Shown here: piece by piece, positions 8,139 to 11,905 of the stretch
Layout of the letters: each line of letters begins with the position of its first letter
How positions within the stretch are numbered: the stretch's first letter is position 1
DNA from: Bacteroidia bacterium
Lineage (GTDB): Bacteria; Bacteroidota; Bacteroidia; Bacteroidales; UBA12481
Length of the DNA stretch: 11,905 bases
NCBI GenBank assembly: GCA_026391235.1
Contig: JAPLDV010000773.1
Span: 1-11,905 of the forward strand
Reading direction: 5' to 3'
Position numbers and translations under genes: made by a program
The notes under the pieces: model-generated
Told to the model about the DNA's origin: nothing
Database searches by the model: none
What the model saw: the letters and a program-made list of their open reading frames with translations, nothing else

Positions 8139-9245
8139 TTAATGGTTCATTGCTGCCCATTCGCGGCCGAAAACAGTTTCGGGAGCATCAAAGAATTTTA
8201 TAAAATCAGGTGAAGATGCGTGTCCCGGATACGGTGCGTAGTGATGCGAAGGCCGGTCGTTTCTCCAGAGCAGCACCCAGGCAATGCCTGATCCTTTAAG
8301 AGCAGGCAGGAGCCTGCCGGTCCACCATTGAGGATCCGGAATGGTTTCGTACCCTGTTTCAGTGAGTGCGTAAGGTTTATGGTGTTGTGCACCCACTTTC
8401 CTTAGCATGGCGAGGGAAGCCTTCAACGGAGCAGTATAGCCTTCAAGAGTGCCCGAGCGATCGTAAACATCAAGACCGATGACGTCCACCCACTCATCTC
8501 CAGGGTACCAGGTGAGATATTGCTGCTCATCCCGGACCCTGTCGGTGTTATACACAAATATCAGATTATCAAGTTGATGTTTATTCCGGAGCAGCCTCGC
8601 AGTCTCCTTCCAGAGCTCTTTGTATTCTCCCGGTGTGCAATTTCCGGCTCCCCACCAGAACCAACCACCCGACATTTCGTGATAAGGCCTGAAAAAGACC
8701 GGGATCAGGTTTCCCTTATCGTCTTTGAGGTTCTTAAGAAAGGCCGCGGCCTTATCAACCCAGGTCACATATTTATTGTACAGCTCGGCGCCCGGGAGGA
8801 TTTTGGAAACTGCCCGGGTAGTATCCCAGGCATTCCCATCCGATACCGGATTATCGAGATGCCAGGAGATGGTGATCAGGCCGCCCCTTAAATGGGCCTC
8901 ACGGATAAGCTTTTTCATTAGTTTGAAGTCAACGGAATCCAGGTTACATGGATGGTCGAGCTCAATATGACCGATATCAAAGCCGTACACCGCCGGATAA
9001 TCGCCACAAACATCCCGGATATCACAATTTTGGGTGCTATCGGAATAATTCCATGTGACCCCGTAGGAAGTGGCATCCTGGTGGGCAATCAGGAAACGGT
9101 CACCCAGTTTGCTCAGCTTTTGCAAAACAACAGTGGATTCCCTGGAAAGAGGCTGTTTTTTATCCTGATTTTGGGTGTTGTTCTTAACGGAACAACCGGA
9201 GGATCCGAAAAGAATAATACTTAGGAAAATGGCTAATTTGTTCAT
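8139..9245 (-). CDS. GH26 beta-mannanase, lipoprotein (mannobiose-forming ManA type)
   Basis: Retaining beta-1,4-mannanase of glycoside hydrolase family 26. The 368 residues start with a lipoprotein signal: a hydrophobic stretch at 5-13 followed by GSSGC with C18 as the likely lipidated residue. The catalytic domain is complete from about 35 to 365. The acid/base is E190 in RPYHEMSGGWFWWG (186-199) and the nucleophile is E296 in ALTETGY (293-299). Barrel start AHQDATSYG (54-62) and ISWHLDNP (126-133) are present. There is no carbohydrate-binding module or C-terminal sorting domain. It heads the tight cluster with the symporter, GH130 and epimerase, in the place of the B. fragilis mannobiose-releasing exo-mannanase; exo action is inferred from that context. 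The ATG at 9245 is preceded by ACTATTAAAA and no Shine-Dalgarno, normal for Bacteroidota. Confidence 0.93.
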   Translation of the reverse strand: MNKLAIFLSIILFGSSGCSVKNNTQNQDKKQPLSRESTVVLQKLSKLGDRFLIAHQDATSYGVTWNYSDSTQNCDIRDVCGDYPAVYGFDIGHIELDHPCNLDSVDFKLMKKLIREAHLRGGLITISWHLDNPVSDGNAWDTTRAVSKILPGAELYNKYVTWVDKAAAFLKNLKDDKGNLIPVFFRPYHEMSGGWFWWGAGNCTPGEYKELWKETARLLRNKHQLDNLIFVYNTDRVRDEQQYLTWYPGDEWVDVIGLDVYDRSGTLEGYTAPLKASLAMLRKVGAQHHKPYALTETGYETIPDPQWWTGRLLPALKGSGIAWVLLWRNDRPSHHYAPYPGHASSPDFIKFFDAPETVFGREWAAMNH

Positions 9246-9258
9246 TTTTAATAGTTAG

Positions 9259-9351
9259 TCTCTGCGGTTCTCTGCGAATTCTTTGCGTTCTCTGCGGTTA
9301 AATCTTTTCTACCGCAGAGGTCGCAAAGTTTTTTCGCAGAGAACCGCAGAG
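9259..9351. repeat. Large imperfect palindrome built of CTCTGCG units
   Basis: The left half holds four direct units with an exact 10-bp period: TCTCTGCGGT (9259), TCTCTGCGAA (9269), TTCTTTGCGT (9279) and TCTCTGCGGT (9289). The right half holds four units in the opposite orientation (CGCAGAG or CGCAAAG at 9313, 9322, 9335 and 9345). The halves pair: 9260-9278 with 9333-9351 (19 bp perfect), 9281-9287 with 9322-9328 (7 bp) and 9290-9298 with 9311-9319 (9 bp), around a 12-base loop. It lies in the 177-bp gap between the two GH26 genes, 14 bp before the lipoprotein start codon. No T tract follows, so it is not a standard terminator. I see no good promoter in this gap. Confidence 0.85.
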
Positions 9352-9380
9352 GAGAGTTGTGAAAATGCTGATGACCATCT

Positions 9381-9408
9381 ATTGTGACTTATTGTGGCTA
9401 TTGTGGTT
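9381..9408. repeat. Short degenerate ATTGTGRCT repeat
   Basis: Three consecutive near-copies, ATTGTGACTT, ATTGTGGCT and ATTGTGGTT, lie 15-42 bp beyond the stop codon of the CBM35-GH26 gene. The copies are imperfect and the tract is short, so chance cannot be excluded. Confidence 0.5.
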
Positions 9409-9422
9409 AATAATTGTCTTAA

Positions 9423-10970
9423 TCAGAACGCAATTTTAAAATTCTCAATCAACCCAATGGATTCCAGCCTGATGATGTAAATCCCTTCGGTAATCTGATT
9501 CAGGCCGACCGACGCATCACCAGTCTGGTTAGGGTAGAATCCACGGATCCTCCCGCACAGGTCGAATATCCGGATATTATATTCGCGGAACTGATCAACG
9601 GGAGTGACCATCAAACGCTGGCGAGTGAAATCAGCCACCACTTCGTATGATTCGGTCCCTTCCGGGATGCGGAATGTTGAGGTCGGACCCGAGCGATCGG
9701 GCATTTCATCGCGGGTGAGCACATATTGATGGTTCATGATTTTTTGCCAGAGGCTCAAGGGATTGACGGCAGGATTCCGGACGAAGTCTCCGTTCCAGGT
9801 CATGAACCACGACCAGCCAGATTCGTCAGCGACCAGGTTGTCAGGATCAGGCATAACGCCATTCTCGCTCAGGGTGATCATCTTTTTACCCCCGAAGGAC
9901 TCACGTACCTTATCAAAGGTGAGGACCTGGGAACTGAAATCCCCGTTCTGGGAATAAATATCCACGCCCAGGATGTCGACATAATCATCACCGGGATACC
10001 AGTCGAGATTATCATCTTTGCCGTCTGTTGTCCAAACCCAGATCAGGTTATTTATTTCGTGTTTCACGGTAAGACGGTTAAAAATGAGTTTCCACAGGGC
10101 TTTGCAGGGTTCCGGTCCTTTGGCGCCCCACCAGAACCAGGCGCCCGATGCTTCGTGCAACGGACGGAAGAGAACCGGTATGTCGGCACTCTTCAGGGCT
10201 TTCAGCCAGACGGCAACCATATCGATATCGCTTACCATAGCCTTATATTCCGCTGAAAGGGTATCAGAAATGCGAGAGATATCGAAGGTTGTTTTTTCAG
10301 TATAAAACTCTTCGGTTTTCCGAAGGGGATCGCGCCAGTGCCAGCAGAGGGCCACCAGGCCATGATTGGCATACCAGCTGGTGGCTTCATTGATCAATAC
10401 GTTTTTGTCGAACCAGGAATAGGTCCGGGTGTGGTTCATAAGGTCAAGCCCGAGGAGGGCCGGATATTTGCCGGCCGGTTCCGGAGTAGCCAGTGTACTT
10501 GAGATATTGAACGGGGTATCCGGGGTGGTATTGATAGCGATGCGGATATAATCGATCATGAACCAGCCCCAGCTTTTGGTGATCATGACGGTATTCTCGC
10601 CTTCCTTCAGGCGGACTTTTCCGAAAGCAGCCTCACGGAAGTTGCTTCCCTGGTTTTTAAACTGAACCTCAGCCCGGTTGCCGTTGATCGTTACAATATT
10701 GATCTTATCTCCATAAGGGGCGGCGTAACCGATATACAGGTCGTATGTATTTTTAGTGCTTAGATTGAAGAGGAATGTCAGCTTATCATCAGCAAATTCA
10801 AACTTGCTGACATAACCGGTGCCCGAATAGCCGGTGATGGTGGATTCCACTTTCAGGGAACCCGCCATCTGGGCGGTTTCCGCCTCATACTTTGTACCCT
10901 GGGCTCTGGCTGCTCCAACAATAATGATCAGCAGCAGGCACCCCGACAGAACCATTTTGCCTGTTCTCAT
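9423..10970 (-). CDS. Secreted CBM35-GH26 mannanase with T9SS sorting domain; catalytic barrel appears to lack its first part
   Basis: Extracellular or cell-surface beta-mannanase, 515 residues. A signal peptide covers about 1-23 (hydrophobic 7-20, ending ARAQ). A CBM35-like module follows from YEAETA (28-33) to WGWFMIDYIRI (134-144). The GH26 domain keeps its acid/base E273 in RPLHEASGAWFWWG (269-282), its nucleophile E369 in LSENG (367-371), and the CWHWRDP segment (209-215). The last 70 residues look like a type A T9SS C-terminal sorting domain (IRIFDLCGR 466-474, GIYIIRL 496-502). The linker runs from NISSTLATPEP (155-165) directly into AGKYPALLGLDLM, so the first beta strand and helix of the barrel, some 40-50 residues by comparison with the GH26 lipoprotein next door, seem to be missing without a frame change. 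Activity is therefore uncertain. Confidence 0.9.
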   Translation of the reverse strand: MRTGKMVLSGCLLLIIIVGAARAQGTKYEAETAQMAGSLKVESTITGYSGTGYVSKFEFADDKLTFLFNLSTKNTYDLYIGYAAPYGDKINIVTINGNRAEVQFKNQGSNFREAAFGKVRLKEGENTVMITKSWGWFMIDYIRIAINTTPDTPFNISSTLATPEPAGKYPALLGLDLMNHTRTYSWFDKNVLINEATSWYANHGLVALCWHWRDPLRKTEEFYTEKTTFDISRISDTLSAEYKAMVSDIDMVAVWLKALKSADIPVLFRPLHEASGAWFWWGAKGPEPCKALWKLIFNRLTVKHEINNLIWVWTTDGKDDNLDWYPGDDYVDILGVDIYSQNGDFSSQVLTFDKVRESFGGKKMITLSENGVMPDPDNLVADESGWSWFMTWNGDFVRNPAVNPLSLWQKIMNHQYVLTRDEMPDRSGPTSTFRIPEGTESYEVVADFTRQRLMVTPVDQFREYNIRIFDLCGRIRGFYPNQTGDASVGLNQITEGIYIIRLESIGLIENFKIAF

Positions 10971-10975
10971 AATGT

Positions 10976-11027
10976 AAAAATAGCAAGAAAAAGAGGGGTT
11001 ACCAATACATTCGAATTGATAACCCCT
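10976..11027 (-). terminator. Terminator-like hairpin directly before the CBM35-GH26 gene
   Basis: On the minus strand AGGGGTTA (11027-11020) pairs with TAACCCCT (11001-10994); after one mismatch four more pairs form, leaving an 8-base loop. The stem is followed by CTTTTTCTTGCTATTTTT. It ends about 5 bases before the mannanase ATG, so it can terminate the upstream transcript or act in the mannanase leader. TATTTTTA (10979-10972, minus) differs by one base from TAnnTTTG, but it would place the transcript start at or inside the ATG. Confidence 0.65.
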
Positions 11028-11040
11028 GCATAACCTATGA

Positions 11041-11069
11041 AAAAAAACTACTGGTACTATTCTACCAGT
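11041..11069 (-). terminator. Intrinsic terminator overlapping the stop codon of the glycan-binding protein gene
   Basis: On the minus strand ACTGGTA (11069-11063) and TACCAGT (11056-11050) form a 7-bp stem with a 6-base loop, GAATAG, which contains the TAG stop. It is followed by AG and then eight T. The stem is short but the T run is strong. Confidence 0.65.
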
Positions 11070-11569
11070 TCGAAGCGCAAATTGTCAATGCAGATGTTTA
11101 CCAGGGAGGCACCCGCATCGAAAGCCATTCCGAAATCAGAATCCATGGTGGAGAAATTGACCGGTTGATTGGATCCGCTGCAATAGTTATCGCGGAAATC
11201 GGTGATCGGAATGGTAATGGTTGTCCAGCCATCGGTTTTATAAGAGCCCGATCCGGCCCAGGGAGCCCAGCAATACCAGTAATCACCTTCCGTGCCTTTG
11301 AAGCGGAGGCGCAACTGACCGCCGGTCATCGCTTCAAGGATGTTGATATCGAATTTCACTACGTATTTGGCAACATCGGTACCGATCCGGTCGGCCGGGA
11401 AGTCGTTCTTTCCGTTTCTCCAGAAGAGGCCCGTCCAGCCGCTGCACTGTTTGTTTACGCGCCAGTAATTGGTGCCGTCCAATGAAAGGGCCGGATCGTT
11501 TTCGGCTGCGCCGGCATCTCCCCACCAGCTATTCAGGTTATCGAAATTAAAGAAGACCAGAGTAGGATC
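11057..11569 (-). pseudogene. C-terminal glycan-binding domain of a SusE/SGBP-like surface protein, out of frame with its N-terminal part
   Basis: The open stretch begins just after an in-frame TAA at 11572-11570 with DPTLVFFNFDNLNSWWGD and continues through ENDPALSLDGTNYW to the end FELVE. This resembles the C-terminal glycan-binding domain of Bacteroidota surface glycan-binding proteins that carry IPT/TIG repeats (the SGBP-B type). It is rich in Trp, Tyr and Asn, as carbohydrate-binding surfaces often are. The first possible start, TTG at 11482, lies inside the domain, so this is not an independent gene. The preceding IPT/TIG part is in another frame (next entry). In a mannan locus the ligand is expected to be beta-mannan; that is inference. 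Two terminator-like hairpins follow the stop. Confidence 0.75.
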
Positions 11570-11905
11570 TTACTTCTCCCGGGAATATCACGTCGGTGAG
11601 AAGGTTCAGTTTCTCACCCATTACCGTGATCATCTGTCCTGGTTTCATGGTCAGTGGCATATCGGTGATAACCGGAACATTTGAGGCAAGAATAGTAATG
11701 GATTCAGCGGAGGTGATTTCAGTACCGTTTGTGGTAATAATCGTTATTGGTCCTGAAAGGGTTCCCGATGGTACCGTTACAATGATCTCCGTTTCACTCG
11801 GATTGGTTACAGGAACCTGGTTGCCGCCGGTGAACAAAACCTGAACCACGAGGTCAAGTTCGGTTCCGGTAATGGTCAGGTCGGCGGTGGCTTTCAGTTC
11901 CAGCG
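11547..11905 (-). pseudogene. IPT/TIG-domain part of the surface glycan-binding protein, cut by the window edge and ended by a frame change
   Basis: The frame is open to the right edge of the window, so the signal peptide and earlier domains lie outside. It encodes one almost whole IPT/TIG domain (LTITGTELDLV ... EIIVTVPSGTLSGPITI) and the start of a second (ITDMPLTMKPGQMITVMGEK, then LNLLTDVIFPGE). The second breaks off after FPGE, where these domains should continue for about 50 residues; the frame then reads VRSYSGLL and stops at 11547. The glycan-binding C-terminal domain resumes one frame over, overlapping by 23 bp. Proteins of this build are outer-membrane lipoproteins usually encoded after susC and susD, which are predicted beyond the window. 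Confidence 0.75.

Noticed and set aside
9322..9329. AAACTTTG on the minus strand as a -7 element for the GH26 lipoprotein gene
   Set aside because: It differs from TAnnTTTG at the first base, lies inside the repeat array where CTTTGCG is a repeated unit, and has no clear -33 partner.
9259..9351. CRISPR array or transposon end
   Set aside because: Units are 10 bp with no unique spacers, and there are no cas genes, transposase or visible target duplication.
9726..10256. 176-codon plus-strand open frame opposite the CBM35-GH26 gene
   Set aside because: It is antisense to conserved GH26 catalytic motifs and has no family features of its own.
11595..11618. Inverted repeat GGTGAGAA / TTCTCACC near the glycan-binding protein frame change
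   Set aside because: It lies within IPT/TIG coding sequence (GEKLNLLTD); 8-bp stems of this kind occur by chance. I do not read it as a frameshift signal.

Overview
The window looks like a chromosomal segment of a Bacteroidota member, probably an environmental Bacteroidales or relative. The evidence is a Bacteroidota-type -7 promoter element (TAnnTTTG) in front of panD, start sites without Shine-Dalgarno motifs, an IPT/TIG surface glycan-binding protein of the kind found beside SusC/SusD, and a type IX secretion (T9SS) sorting domain on one secreted enzyme. T9SS cargo makes a classical gut Bacteroides less likely. No rRNA, tRNA, CRISPR array, integrase or transposase was seen.

Layout. Bases 1-2120 (+) hold the 3' part of a class A penicillin-binding protein whose start lies before the window. 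It converges on radA (3472-2117, -), and the two stop codons overlap by 4 bp. Upstream of radA are a 62-bp gap made largely of two kinds of 7-bp tandem repeat, panD (3888-3535, -) and its predicted promoter. From 5123 to the right edge, everything on the minus strand belongs to a beta-mannan utilisation locus. In transcription order (right to left) it has: a broken surface glycan-binding protein running off the window; two terminator-like hairpins; a secreted CBM35-GH26 mannanase with a T9SS tail; a gap containing a large inverted array of CTCTGCG units; a GH26 lipoprotein; a sodium:solute symporter; a GH130 mannosylglucose phosphorylase; and a cellobiose/mannobiose 2-epimerase.

How the genes work together. 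The last four genes match the mannan pathway described in Bacteroides fragilis. GH26 releases mannobiose, the symporter imports it, the epimerase turns it into mannosylglucose, and the GH130 enzyme phosphorolyses that to mannose 1-phosphate and glucose. They are tightly packed (10-bp gap, 11-bp overlap, 1-bp gap), so one operon is likely. The upstream CBM35-GH26 and the glycan-binding protein would provide capture and first cleavage outside the cell.

What stands out. The pathway itself is known. The odd points are two lesions about 1.1 kb apart: the CBM35-GH26 lacks the start of its catalytic barrel although the frame is intact, and the glycan-binding protein is split by a frame change inside an IPT/TIG domain. 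Others are the tandem hairpins just before the mannanase and the short-period repeat arrays filling two gaps. I see no strong case for an entirely new system.
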